Assembly: GCF_002631185.1 (NCBI RefSeq)
Contig: NZ_PDNU01000017.1
Location: 1-64,000 of the forward strand
Reading direction: 5' to 3'
DNA length: 64,000 bases
Origin: Teichococcus rhizosphaerae
Lineage (GTDB): Bacteria; Pseudomonadota; Alphaproteobacteria; Acetobacterales; Acetobacteraceae
The first letter of the stretch is position 1. Every line of letters starts with the position of its first letter. A program made the position numbers and the translations under genes. A model generated the notes under the pieces. That model ran no database searches, was not told where the DNA came from, and saw nothing but the letters and a program-made list of their open reading frames with translations. Below are positions 24,932-33,650 of the stretch, one piece after another.

Positions 24932-25996
24932 TCAGCGCGAGACCCAGTTGTTGAAGCGCTGGTTCAGCTTGTCGAGGTTGTCGAGCCAGAACTGGTCGTT
25001 CAGCTGCAGCGCCCCCTCGATGTTCTCCGGCGCGGTGGGCAGGTTGGCCAGCACGGCCGGCGGCAGGCCGGCATTGGCGCCCTTGGCCGTCACGCCATAG
25101 GGGATACGCGGCGGCAGCCCCGCCTGCCGGTCGGGCTGGCCCACGAATTTCAGGAAGTCGAGCGCCGCCTGCCGGTTCGGGCTGCCCTTCATGATCACCC
25201 AGGAATCGAGGGTGAAGACGTTGCCGGCCCAGGCGATGCCGAAGTTGCGCCCGTCATTCTGGTTGGCGGCGCTGATGCGGCCGTTATAGGCGTTGGTCAT
25301 GGCGACCTCGCCGCTGGCCAGGAGCTGCGGCGGCTGGCTGCCGCGCTCCCACCAGATGATGTCCTTCTTCAGCTGATCGAGCTTGCGGAAGGCGCGGTCC
25401 ACGCCGGCATTGGTGCCGAGCAGCCTGTAGACCTCGGAAGGCGCCACGCCATCGGCCAGCAGCGCGATCTCCAGCGTCACCTTGGGGCCGCGGCGCAGGC
25501 CGCGCTTGCCGGGGAACTTCGCCGTGTCGAAGAACTCGGCCCAGTTCTTCGGGCCCTCGGGCATGCGGGCGCGGTCATAGGCCAGCACGAAGGAATAGAG
25601 GATGTTGCCGACGCCGCACTCGCTCACCGCCTCGGGGATGTAGTGGTCCCGCCCGCCGATGGCGGCGAAGTCCATCTTCTCGAACAATCCCTCCTCGCAG
25701 CCGAGCAGCAGCTCCTCGCTCTCCACCTGCACCAGGTCCCAGTTGTTGGCGCCGGACTGGATCTTGGCGCGCAGCACGCCGACGCCGCCATCCCAGGTCT
25801 CCTCCAGCAGCCGCGCCTGGCTCTGCTGCTGCCAGGGGCGGAAGAACACCTCGCGCTGCGCGTCCTGGTAGGCGCCGCCCCAGGAGACGATGGTCAGGTC
25901 GCGCCCCTGCGCCTGGGCGCCGCCGGCGCCCGGCAGGCCGCAACCCAGGATGCCAACACCCAGCGCCAGCATGGCGCCGAAACCTCTCCGCAGCAT
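24932..25996 (-). CDS. ABC transporter extracellular solute-binding protein (PotD-like)
   Basis: Periplasmic receptor of 354 residues with a signal peptide (MLRRGFGAMLALGVGILGCGLPGAGGAQAQ; the internal cysteine is not in a good lipobox). The mature part begins RDLTIVSWGGAYQDAQREVFFRPW, typical of the spermidine/putrescine-binding family 1, and contains DLVQVESEELLLGCEEGLFEKMD and a late ALQLNDQFWLDNLDKLNQRFNNWVSR. It lies between the ATPase gene and the permeases on one strand. The ATG at 25996 is chosen for the signal peptide; the frame is open further upstream. Confidence 0.93.
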   Translation of the reverse strand: MLRRGFGAMLALGVGILGCGLPGAGGAQAQGRDLTIVSWGGAYQDAQREVFFRPWQQQSQARLLEETWDGGVGVLRAKIQSGANNWDLVQVESEELLLGCEEGLFEKMDFAAIGGRDHYIPEAVSECGVGNILYSFVLAYDRARMPEGPKNWAEFFDTAKFPGKRGLRRGPKVTLEIALLADGVAPSEVYRLLGTNAGVDRAFRKLDQLKKDIIWWERGSQPPQLLASGEVAMTNAYNGRISAANQNDGRNFGIAWAGNVFTLDSWVIMKGSPNRQAALDFLKFVGQPDRQAGLPPRIPYGVTAKGANAGLPPAVLANLPTAPENIEGALQLNDQFWLDNLDKLNQRFNNWVSR

Positions 25997-26102
25997 CGTC
26001 TTGCTCCCCTGGCCGGGACCGCCGGCTTTCCCGCCGCGCAGCCTAGGCCAGGAGACGGGAGGGTTGAAGGGCAAAGCGATTTCCCGCCCGCCGCCTTCCC
26101 GC

Positions 26103-27215
26103 TCAGCCCCCGGCGGCGAAGGCGTGGGCATGCGCCGGGTCCCACGCGACCGAGACCAGCGTGCCCGGCTCCGGCATCATGCCGCCCCCCACCGGGCGCT
26201 TGGCCACCACCTCGGCGCCATCGCCGAGGCTCAGGCGCAGCCGCACATGGTCGCCCTGGAAGATCACCTCCGCCAGCCGCGCGGAAAGCGCGTCCTCCCC
26301 CATCTCGGAGGCCAGGATGGCGGCCACCGCCACCCGCTCGGGCCGCACCGCCACCACGCAGCGGCTCCCCGGGGCGCCCGCATCCACCGGGCGGGCCAGC
26401 ACCTCCGTGCCGCCATCCAGCATCACGCGGATGGCGCGGTCCCGCCCCTCGCCCTCGGGGTGGCTGCGCACCGTGCCCGGCAGCCGGTTGTTCTCGCCCA
26501 CGAAGCCGGCGACAAAGGCGTTCTCCGGCTGCTCGTAGAGCCGGCGCGGGGGCGCGAGCTGGCGGATGCGCCCGCCCTCGAACACCGCGATGCGGTCCGA
26601 CAGCGTCAGCGCCTCCTGCTGGTCGTGGGTGACATACATCATGGTCAGGCCGAGGCGCTGGTGCAGGGAGCGGATCTCGTACTGCATCTCCTCGCGCAGC
26701 GCCTTGTCGAGCGCGCCCAGCGGCTCGTCCAGCAGCACGATGGGCGGCTCGAACACCATGGCGCGGGCCAGGGCGATGCGCTGCTGCTGCCCGCCCGAGA
26801 GCTGCGCCGGGCGCCGCTCCCCGAACGTCTCCAGCCGCACCATCGAAAGCGCCCGCTCCACCCGCCGCGCCCGCTCGGGCTTCGGCACGCCGCGCACCTC
26901 CAGCGAAAAGGCCACGTTCTCCGCCACGCTCATATGCGGAAACAGCGCATAGGACTGGAACACCACGCCGATGCCCCGCTTGTGCGGCGGCAGGCGGGCG
27001 ATGTCCCGCCCCCCCAGCAGGATCCGCCCCTCGCTCGGCATCTCGAAGCCGGCCAGAAGCATCAGCGTCGTCGTCTTGCCGGAGCCGGACGGGCCGAGCA
27101 GGGTCAGCAGCTCGCCCTTCTCCACATCCAGGTCCAGCCGCTGCACGGCATAGCCGGAGGCCGCCGCGCCATAGGCCTTGCGCACGCCCTCGAAGCGGAC
27201 CAGCGGCTCGGCCAT
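26103..27215 (-). CDS. ABC transporter ATP-binding protein (PotA-like)
   Basis: Cytoplasmic ATPase of the spermidine/putrescine-type importer, 370 residues. Motifs are Walker [17 protein letters not shown]-loop [13 protein letters not shown], signature [15 protein letters not shown], Walker [13 protein letters not shown] and the H-loop in [10 protein letters not shown]. Residues from about 280 form the C-terminal TOBE regulatory domain. First gene of the operon. Several in-frame ATGs cluster at the 5' end (27254, 27245, 27224, 27215); 27215 is chosen because AGGGG sits about nine bases before it and the conserved protein starts there. Confidence 0.94.
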   Translation of the reverse strand: MAEPLVRFEGVRKAYGAAASGYAVQRLDLDVEKGELLTLLGPSGSGKTTTLMLLAGFEMPSEGRILLGGRDIARLPPHKRGIGVVFQSYALFPHMSVAENVAFSLEVRGVPKPERARRVERALSMVRLETFGERRPAQLSGGQQQRIALARAMVFEPPIVLLDEPLGALDKALREEMQYEIRSLHQRLGLTMMYVTHDQQEALTLSDRIAVFEGGRIRQLAPPRRLYEQPENAFVAGFVGENNRLPGTVRSHPEGEGRDRAIRVMLDGGTEVLARPVDAGAPGSRCVVAVRPERVAVAAILASEMGEDALSARLAEVIFQGDHVRLRLSLGDGAEVVAKRPVGGGMMPEPGTLVSVAWDPAHAHAFAAGG

Positions 27216-27329
27216 CCTGTTCATCCCCTGCTTCTGTGCCGTCATCCGCTGCATTCCCGGCGGCGGGCGGGTTGTCAACCGCCGCCTCTGCCGCGACCCT
27301 GCGCCGCGCAACCGATTGGAGGATCGTCG

Positions 27330-28334
27330 ATGACCGAAGCCGAAGCCAGCCTGATCATCCGGCGCGAAGGTCCCGTGGGCCGTCTCACCATGAACCGCCC
27401 CCGCGCGCTCAACGCGCTGGACCTCGCCATGATCGACGGCTTCGCCGCCGCCCTCGCCGAATGGCGGGACGACGCCTCGGTGCGGCTGGTGCTGCTGGAA
27501 GGTGCCGGCGACCGCGCCTTCTGCGCCGGCGGCGACGTGCGCCAGGTGCGCCAGGACGTGCTGGATGGCCGCCTCGACGCGGTGGAGGCCTTCTTCACCC
27601 GCGAATACGCGGTGAACGAGGGCATCGCCACCTTTCCGCGCCCCTGGGTCAGCCTGATCGACGGCGTGTGCATGGGCGGCGGCCTCGGCGTCTCGGTGCA
27701 TGGCAGCCACCGCATCCTGTCCGAGCACGCGCTGCTGGCCATGCCGGAAACGGCCATCGCCCTTTTCCCCGATGTCGGCACCAGCTATGTGCTGCCGCGC
27801 CTGGCCGGCTCGCCCAGCGGCGCGATGGGCCGCTGGATCGCCCTCACCGGCGCCCGGCTGAAGGGCGCCGAGGGCGTGGAGGCGGGCCTCGCCACCCATT
27901 TCGTGCCGCGCGCGAAGCTTCCCGCCTTGCGCGCCGCCCTGCTGGAAGGCGGCGACGCCTCGGTGGTGGAGCGGTTCGCCGAGGCCGTGCCGCAAGGCCG
28001 CATCGCGGAGCTCCGCCCGGCCATCGAGCGCTGCTTCGGGCCGCAGGACCGCGCCGGCATCGAGGCGGCGCTGGAGGCCGAGGGCACGGACTGGGCGCGC
28101 GAGCAGCAGGCCATCCTCGCCCGCGTCTCCCCCACCAGCGTGGCGGTGACGCTGGAGCTGCTGCGGCGCGGCGCCACGCTCGACCTGGCGGGCTGCCTGG
28201 AACAGGAGCTGGTGCTGACCCGCAGCGTCACCCGGCATCCGGACTTCGCCGAAGGGGTGCGCTCCGTGCTGGTGGACAAGGACGGCAAGCCCGACTGGCA
28301 GCCGCTCGGGGACGTGCTGCCGATGTTCGGCTGA
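27330..28334 (+). CDS. Enoyl-CoA hydratase/isomerase family, 3-hydroxyisobutyryl-CoA hydrolase-like
   Basis: Crotonase-fold enzyme of 334 residues. The long C-terminal part and the motif set fit 3-hydroxyisobutyryl-CoA hydrolase of valine breakdown better than a simple hydratase: GDRAFCAGGDVRQV (oxyanion hole), GVCMGGGLGVSVHGSHRI, PETAIALFPDVGTSYVLPRLAG, where the Glu and Asp are the usual catalytic pair, and SPTSVAVTLELLRRGA. A GGAGG site seven bases before ATG 27330 sets the start. It is divergent from the ABC operon and ends in a strong terminator. Confidence 0.9.
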   Translation: MTEAEASLIIRREGPVGRLTMNRPRALNALDLAMIDGFAAALAEWRDDASVRLVLLEGAGDRAFCAGGDVRQVRQDVLDGRLDAVEAFFTREYAVNEGIATFPRPWVSLIDGVCMGGGLGVSVHGSHRILSEHALLAMPETAIALFPDVGTSYVLPRLAGSPSGAMGRWIALTGARLKGAEGVEAGLATHFVPRAKLPALRAALLEGGDASVVERFAEAVPQGRIAELRPAIERCFGPQDRAGIEAALEAEGTDWAREQQAILARVSPTSVAVTLELLRRGATLDLAGCLEQELVLTRSVTRHPDFAEGVRSVLVDKDGKPDWQPLGDVLPMFG

Positions 28335-28340
28335 GGGATA

Positions 28341-28378
28341 AGGCTTTGGGGGAATGGATTTTCCCCCAAAGCCTTTTT
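28341..28378 (+). terminator. Rho-independent terminator after the crotonase-fold gene
   Basis: Fourteen-base arms (28341-28354 and 28361-28374) with a six-base loop and a T run. The arms hold the GGGGGAA/TTCCCCC core seen in the terminators at 47353 and 49915. It lies between converging genes. Confidence 0.9.
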
Positions 28379-28388
28379 CGTTTTCCCG

Positions 28389-28820
28389 TCAGCTTCCGGG
28401 AGCGAGCGCGGCGAGGGTGCGCCGGTCGCGGGCGCCGCCGTAGTACTTGTCCAGGGCGGCGCCGAACTCGGGCTCCGCCGGGTCGGCCAGGGCGAACAGC
28501 GTCATGCTGGACTGGAACTTCATGTCGTCCGGGCTGCCCAGGATCTCGTGCGCCGAGCGGCCCCGCGCGGCGTTCATCAGCGCCGCGCATTCCCTGAGCC
28601 TGGCGCCGAGTACGGGATGGGCCAGATAGGCGCGCGCCTCCTCCAGCGAGGCGATGCCGTAGCGCTGCGCCATCGCGCTGTGGCCGAGGCCGCGCAGCTG
28701 CGGAAAGACGAACCACATCCAGTGGCTGCGCTTGCGCCCCTCCGCCAGCTCGCGCCGCACCTGGCCGATGACCGGCGCCTGGGCCTGGACGAAGCGGGCG
28801 AGGTCGAACGGGTCTGTCAT
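28389..28820 (-). CDS. DUF1810 family protein
   Basis: Cytoplasmic protein of 143 residues in the DUF1810 (calpastatin-like in some databases) family, function not established. It shows the family core KRSHWMWFVFPQLRGLGHSAMAQRYGI near residues 35-61 and AYLAHPVLGARLRECAALM, with the end DKYYGGARDRRTLAAL. The ATG at 28820 starts the conserved FDLARFVQAQ region; upstream codons in the open frame are Ala/Arg-rich and not conserved in type. Confidence 0.9.
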   Translation of the reverse strand: MTDPFDLARFVQAQAPVIGQVRRELAEGRKRSHWMWFVFPQLRGLGHSAMAQRYGIASLEEARAYLAHPVLGARLRECAALMNAARGRSAHEILGSPDDMKFQSSMTLFALADPAEPEFGAALDKYYGGARDRRTLAALAPGS

Positions 28821-28903
28821 GCCGCGACACTGGACGCCCGGTGCCGCGCCGGGAAGCGCCCCGCCCCGCACGATCGGGCGAGGCGCCACGCCGGTTGCCC
28901 GCT

Positions 28904-29068
28904 CAGGCACGGCGCCGCCCGGGTTGCCCGCTCAGGCGGGGCGCCGCCCCGGTTGTTGGTTCAGGCGGGGCGCCGCCCCGGCTGTTTGTTCAGGCGGGGC
29001 GCCGCCCCGGCTGTTTGTTCAGGCGGGGCGCCGCCCCGGCTGTTTGTTCAGGCGGGGCGCCGCCCCGC
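28904..29068 (-). repeat. 29-bp tandem repeat at the 3' end of the MFS gene (about 6 units)
   Basis: Units start at 28904, 28933, 28962, 28991, 29020 and 29049 in exact 29-bp register. On the minus strand a unit reads TGAACAAACAGCC followed by a GGGGC-GGC-GCCCC dyad. The copy nearest the gene supplies its stop codon and last five codons. The three nearest copies are almost identical; those farther away are diverged. Part of a further copy precedes 28904. Confidence 0.92.
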
Positions 29069-30184
29069 ATGGGCCACCGCCAGCGCCGCCAGCGAGGCCA
29101 GCAGCCCGGCGCCGAACACCGCCGCATGGCTCTCCCCCGTGGCATGGAACAGCGCCGCCAGGGCGAAGCCCGTCACCGCCTGGGCCAGGGCGTAGATCAC
29201 CGTGGCGCGCGCCCAGAGGATGCCGGCCGAAAGGCCGCCGATCTCGCGCGCCGCCGCCAGGGCCACGGCACTGGCGCCGACGCCGGCAAAGCCGCAGAGG
29301 GGTGCCGCCAGCAGCACCGCCGACGCGCCGGGCAGCAGGCACAGGCCGAGCGCCGCCACCTGCACCGCCATCCACAGCGCCAGCGTCCGCCGCCCCCCGA
29401 TGCGCCCCGAAAGCCGCCCGCCCAGCAGCGTGCCCGCCGCGGCGCCGAGCCCGAACAGCACCCAGAGCAGCGCCGTGGCCGCCGCCTCCAGCCCGCGCCC
29501 GCGCACGCCGAGATCGGCCAGGTAGACCATGGGCGGCACCATGCCGATGGCGGACAGCAGGTAGGCCAGCAGCAGCGCCCCGGCGCGCGGCGCCGGCTGG
29601 CCCACCGGCAGGCGCATGGTCTCGGCGGCGGGCGGCGCCGGCCAGCCGCGCCGCAGCCCGAGCCAGACCAGCAGCGACAGCAGCCCGAGCCCCGCCCAGG
29701 CCAGCGGCAGGCCGGACGGCACCAGCGCCGGCACCGCCAGCGCCCCCGCCACCACGCCCGCCCCGATCCCCGCCACCACCACCCCCGCCGCGGCGGGGCG
29801 CTGCCCCGGCGGCAGCACCGCCTGCACCGCCGGGCCGGCCAGGGACATCAGGATGCCTCCCGCCAGCCCCGCGAGGCCGCGCCACAGCGCCAGCCAGAGC
29901 AGCCAGGCGAGGCCCGGGCCGTGCAGCGCGCAGGCCAGGAAGGAGAGCACCACCAGCGCCATGCCCGCATCCAGCGCCGCCGGCACGCCGAGGCGCCGCC
30001 CCAGCGCCCGCCCGCCCAGCGCGCCCGCCAGGTAGCCGGTGAGGTTGCAGGCACCGAGCAGCCCGGCCTCGCCCCCCTCCACCCACCCGGCCGCCACCAT
30101 GGCGGGAAAGAGCGGCACATAGGCGAAGCGCGCCAGCCCGATGCCGGCGCAGAGCGCCCCCGCCCCCGCCAGGGCCACGCGCAT
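29048..30184 (-). CDS. YbfB/YjiJ family MFS transporter
   Basis: Twelve-helix major facilitator of 378 residues. The start MRVALAGAGALCAGIGLARFAYVPLFP carries the G.GLARF..PLFP pattern of the YbfB/YjiJ subgroup, and RGLAGLAGGILMSLAGPAV follows the first domain. A GTG one codon earlier could also start it. It lies 39 bases after a small exported-protein gene that follows a two-component system, so the four may share a transcript. Substrate is not predictable. Its 3' end is embedded in the 29-bp repeat array. Confidence 0.9.
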   Translation of the reverse strand: MRVALAGAGALCAGIGLARFAYVPLFPAMVAAGWVEGGEAGLLGACNLTGYLAGALGGRALGRRLGVPAALDAGMALVVLSFLACALHGPGLAWLLWLALWRGLAGLAGGILMSLAGPAVQAVLPPGQRPAAAGVVVAGIGAGVVAGALAVPALVPSGLPLAWAGLGLLSLLVWLGLRRGWPAPPAAETMRLPVGQPAPRAGALLLAYLLSAIGMVPPMVYLADLGVRGRGLEAAATALLWVLFGLGAAAGTLLGGRLSGRIGGRRTLALWMAVQVAALGLCLLPGASAVLLAAPLCGFAGVGASAVALAAAREIGGLSAGILWARATVIYALAQAVTGFALAALFHATGESHAAVFGAGLLASLAALAVAHAGRRPA

Positions 30185-30223
30185 CACCGGCCGCCGCCTT
30201 GCCGCCGGCCGGGCGCGGCGCGC

Positions 30224-30514
30224 TCAGGGGTGGGCGGACCTGGCCAGCCGCGGCGCGCCCTGGGCGGCGCGCAGCGCCCGGCGCAGCCTGGCCACGCCGG
30301 CGCGGGCATGCCCCGCCTCGCACAGCCTGCCGCCCTCCGCCGCCAGGCCGCGCGCGGCGTCCTGCCGGGCGCCGGGAAGGCGCGAGAAGCGGGCGGCCAG
30401 CTCGTCGCAATAGGCGAGGCCGGGCGGCAGCAGCCGCAACTCGGCGCCCCGGGCCGGCAGGGCGGCAAGCAGCAGGGCCAGCAGCCAGGAAAGGCGGAGC
30501 AGCATGGCGCCCAT
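30224..30514 (-). CDS. Small exported protein of unknown function
   Basis: I do not recognise this protein. It is 96 residues with a clear signal peptide (MLLRLSWLLALLLAALPARGAE) and a mature part of about 70 residues rich in Ala, Arg and Leu, predicted helical, with two cysteines (AYCDELAARF and GRLCEAGHA) that could form a disulfide. It lies 49 bases after the histidine kinase gene on the same strand and before an MFS gene. Position suggests a periplasmic accessory of the two-component system, as inference only. The start may instead be the ATG three codons later. Confidence 0.65.
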   Translation of the reverse strand: MGAMLLRLSWLLALLLAALPARGAELRLLPPGLAYCDELAARFSRLPGARQDAARGLAAEGGRLCEAGHARAGVARLRRALRAAQGAPRLARSAHP

Positions 30515-30563
30515 CCTGGAGGCGCGCCCCCTGCCCTCCGGTGGGCGGCGCATGAAGCATGGG

Positions 30564-31982
30564 TCATGCGGCGACGGGGAGGCGGAACAGCACCGCCAAG
30601 CCCGGCTGGCCGGGCGGCCCGCCCGCATCCTCGAACCACAGCGCCCCGCCATGCAGCTGCACCACCGCCCGCACCAGCGAGAGGCCGAGCCCCGAGCCCG
30701 GCGTGGTGCGGGCGGAATCGGCGCGGAAGAACCGCTCGCCCACCCGCGTCCGGTCCTGGGCCGAGAGGCCCGGCCCCTCATCGGCCACCCGCACCACCAC
30801 CCAGTCCGCCTCGCGCCAGGCGGACAGGACGATGGTGCCGTGGGGGGCGGTGAACTTCACCGCGTTGTCCAGCAGGTTGGCCACCACCTGCAGCAGCAGG
30901 TCGCGGTCCCCCACCAGGGGCAGGCTTTCCGGCCAGAGGGTGTTCAGCGTCTGGCCGCGCGCCTCGGCCGAGGCGCCGTAAAGCTCGGCGGCGTCGGCCA
31001 GCAGCAGGGACAGGTCGAGCGGGGCGAAGGCGGCGCGGCGCGCGCCCGCCTCCACCTCGGCGATGCGCAGCACCGCCTGGAACACGCGGGTGACGTTGTC
31101 GAGGTCGGCGATGCCGCGCTCGATCGCGCCGCGCAGCGTCGCGGGGTCGTCCGCCTCGCTCAGCAGCGCCTCCTCCAGCCCGTTGCGGGCGCGGGCGATG
31201 GGCGTGCGCAGGTCGTGCGCGATGGCGTCCGACACCCCGCGCACGCCGTCCATCAGGTGGGCGATGCGGTCCAGCATGGCGTTCATGCTGGCGCCCAGCC
31301 GGTCGAACTCGTCGTCATGCAGCGAGAGCGGCACGCGCTGCGAGAGGTCGCCGCCGGCGATCAGCGCGGCGGTGGTCGCGGCCGGCGTCAGCCGCCGCTC
31401 CAGCGCCCGGCGCATCAGCCAGGCACCGAGCAGCGCGAAGAACAGCGCCGCCCCCGCCGCCCAGGCCAGCCCCTCGGTGAGCAGGGCGCGCAGGCGGCCC
31501 TTCTCGCTCACCTCGCGCCCCACCGCCAGCTTGCTGCCATCCGGCAGGTCCAGCACCAGCAGCCGCGCCTCGCCCGGGCCGGTGTCCTCGTGCTCCACGT
31601 TGAGGCGGTACCAGGAGCTGTCGCCCGAGCGTGGCGGCGGCAGGGCGGCGAGGTTGCCGGCCAGCCGCCGCCCCGACGGGTCCAGCAGCAGGTAGATGGA
31701 CAGCCCTTCCGCATCCAGCGCCAGCCGCTCCTCCACCGCCTCGGCCAGCACGGCGAGGCCGGAATCGCGCCCGCGCTCGGCCAGCGCCATGGCGTCGGCG
31801 CGGATGGCGGAATCCGTCTGCCGCTCCAGCGTGCCGGCGGTGCCCCACCAGAGCACCCCGGCGAAGGCCAGCCCGGCCGCCAGGAACACCACGGCGAACA
31901 GCAGCGCGAAGCGGAATCCGGCCGAGGAAAGCAGGCGCCAGAGGGGGCCGGGGTGCTGCTGCCGCCGCCGCGTGTGGGGCAT
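30564..31982 (-). CDS. Sensor histidine kinase (OmpR-partner type)
   Basis: Membrane kinase of 472 residues. Two membrane helices (about residues 22-46 and 165-190) flank a periplasmic sensor of some 120 residues. A HAMP domain follows (LAGGDLSQRVPLSLHDDEFDRLG-like region), then the H-box with the phosphorylated His in SDAIAHDLRTPIARARN, the N-box LLQVVANLLDNAVKFT, G1 VADEGPGL, the F-box ERFFRAD and G2 GSGLGLSLVRAVVQLHGG. It starts 24 bases after the regulator gene. The signal sensed is unknown. Confidence 0.94.
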   Translation of the reverse strand: MPHTRRRQQHPGPLWRLLSSAGFRFALLFAVVFLAAGLAFAGVLWWGTAGTLERQTDSAIRADAMALAERGRDSGLAVLAEAVEERLALDAEGLSIYLLLDPSGRRLAGNLAALPPPRSGDSSWYRLNVEHEDTGPGEARLLVLDLPDGSKLAVGREVSEKGRLRALLTEGLAWAAGAALFFALLGAWLMRRALERRLTPAATTAALIAGGDLSQRVPLSLHDDEFDRLGASMNAMLDRIAHLMDGVRGVSDAIAHDLRTPIARARNGLEEALLSEADDPATLRGAIERGIADLDNVTRVFQAVLRIAEVEAGARRAAFAPLDLSLLLADAAELYGASAEARGQTLNTLWPESLPLVGDRDLLLQVVANLLDNAVKFTAPHGTIVLSAWREADWVVVRVADEGPGLSAQDRTRVGERFFRADSARTTPGSGLGLSLVRAVVQLHGGALWFEDAGGPPGQPGLAVLFRLPVAA

Positions 31983-32006
31983 CAGGCGCCCTTCACGTCC
32001 GGCGGC

Positions 32007-32687
32007 TCACGGCTCGGCGCGGATCATGTAGCCGGCGTTGCGCACCGTGTGGATCAGCGGCCTGTCCTGCCCCTTGTCCAGCTTCTGCCGCAGGCGGGAG
32101 ACGTGCACGTCGATCACGTTGGTCTGCGGGTCGAAATGGTAGTCCCACACCTTCTCCAGCAGCATGGTGCGCGTCACCACCTGCCCGACATGGCGCATCA
32201 GGTGCTCCAGCAGCCGGAACTCGCGCGGCTGGATGTCGATCTTCTTGCCCGCGCGGGTCACGGTGCGGGACAGCAGGTCGAGCTCCAGGTCGGCCACCTT
32301 GAGGCGCGTGGCCGGCGCGTCCACCGCAGGCCGGCGGCCCAGCGCCTCGACGCGCGCCAGCAGCTCGGCGAAGGCGAAGGGCTTCACCAGGTAGTCGTCG
32401 CCGCCCGCCTTGAGGCCCTTCACCCGCTCATCCACCCCCGACATGGCCGAGAGGAACAGCACAGGCGTGTGGTTGCCCTGGCCGCGCAGCGTTTCCACCA
32501 GCCGCACGCCATCGACGCCGCCAGGCAGCATCCGGTCGAGCACCAGCAGGTCGAAGCTCTCGCCCGCCGCCATGAACAGGCCGTCCCGCCCGTTGGTGGT
32601 GTGCTCGACCGTGTGCCCCGCCTCCTGCAGGCCCTTCTTCACGAAGCGGCCCACCTCGGCATCATCCTCCACCAGCAGAATTCGCAT
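32007..32687 (-). CDS. OmpR-family response regulator
   Basis: DNA-binding regulator of 226 residues. The receiver domain has the acidic pocket in LLVEDDAEVG, the phospho-acceptor aspartate in DLLVLDRMLPGG and the lysine in YLVKPFAFAELLAR. The C-terminal winged helix covers about residues 125-226, with DIQPREFRLLEHLMRH and TNVIDVHVSRLRQKLD. The ATG at 32687 starts at the first receiver strand. It is first in a set with its kinase, a small exported protein and an MFS carrier. Confidence 0.95.
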   Translation of the reverse strand: MRILLVEDDAEVGRFVKKGLQEAGHTVEHTTNGRDGLFMAAGESFDLLVLDRMLPGGVDGVRLVETLRGQGNHTPVLFLSAMSGVDERVKGLKAGGDDYLVKPFAFAELLARVEALGRRPAVDAPATRLKVADLELDLLSRTVTRAGKKIDIQPREFRLLEHLMRHVGQVVTRTMLLEKVWDYHFDPQTNVIDVHVSRLRQKLDKGQDRPLIHTVRNAGYMIRAEP

Positions 32688-32870
32688 GGTGCTGCGCTCC
32701 TTGTCGCGGCGTGCCGGCCCCGCGGAAGCGGAGGGCCTCATCCATGGCGCGCCGGGCCGGCCAACATGCCCCGGCCCGCGCCCGCGCGCCAGAGCAGGAG
32801 AGCGGGAGCGGGAGCGGGATGCCGGCCCTGCCCTGCCCTGCCCTGTCCTGCCGGCGCCGCCCGCCCGGCT

Positions 32871-33650
32871 TCAGAGCGGCGCGTCGGCCAGCACCTGGAG
32901 ATGGCCGAGCGAGCAGCGCTCCACCCGCGCGGAGACGCCATAGACATCGGCCAGCATCGCCGGCGTCAGCGTCGCCTCCGGCGTGCCCTGGGCGCGCAGC
33001 CGGCCCTCGCCGATCACCGCCACGCGCTCGGCGAAGCGCGCGGCCAGCGCCAGGTCGTGCACCACCAGCACCGTCACCAGCCCGTGCTGCCGCGTCAGCT
33101 CCCGCACCAGCCGCATCACGCCGAGCTGGTGGCGCAGGTCGAGCGCGCTGGTCGGCTCGTCCAGCAGCAGCACGCGGGGGCGGCGCACCAGGGCCTGGGC
33201 GAGCCCGGCGAGCTGCCGCTGCCCGCCCGAGAGCCGGTCCAGCCCGACCAGCGCCAGCTCGGCGATGCCAAGGCGCTCCAGCAACTCCAGGGCGCGGCCG
33301 GCGGCGGCGCGGGCGGACAGCACGCCCTCCTCCGTGGGGCTCGCCTTCAGCGCGCCGACCAGCGCCTCCATCACCGTCAGCGCCACGCCCTGCGGCAGGC
33401 TCTGCGGCATGTAGGCGATGCGCCGCGCCCGCCGCTCCAGAGACTGGCCGATCATCTCCTCGCCCTCGAGCCGCACCGAGCCGCGCGCCGGCAGCAGCCC
33501 CGCCAGCCCACGCAGCAGGGTGGACTTGCCGGCGCCGTTCGGCCCGATCAGCGCGGTGATGGCGCCGCCCGGCAGCGGCTCCAGGCTCACGTCGCGCAGG
33601 ACGAGGCGGCGGCCATAGCCCAGGGTGAGCCGCTCGATCTCCAGCGTCAC
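32871..33650 (-). CDS. FecE-like ABC transporter ATP-binding protein (iron/siderophore type)
   Basis: ATPase of 259 residues for a ferric-siderophore, heme or cobalamin-type importer. Motifs are Walker A LIGPNGAGKSTLLRGLAG, Q-loop YMPQSLPQG, signature LSGGQRQLAGLAQAL, Walker B VLLLDEPTSALDLRHQ and H-loop VVHDLALAARFAER. The GTG at 33650 overlaps the permease stop as GTGA, so the two genes are coupled. A binding-protein gene is missing from the locus. Confidence 0.93.
   Translation of the reverse strand: MTLEIERLTLGYGRRLVLRDVSLEPLPGGAITALIGPNGAGKSTLLRGLAGLLPARGSVRLEGEEMIGQSLERRARRIAYMPQSLPQGVALTVMEALVGALKASPTEEGVLSARAAAGRALELLERLGIAELALVGLDRLSGGQRQLAGLAQALVRRPRVLLLDEPTSALDLRHQLGVMRLVRELTRQHGLVTVLVVHDLALAARFAERVAVIGEGRLRAQGTPEATLTPAMLADVYGVSARVERCSLGHLQVLADAPL

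Noticed and set aside
28904-29068. Possible CRISPR array (regular 29-bp repeats)
   Set aside because: Repeats are directly tandem without spacers, overlap a CDS end and no cas genes are present.
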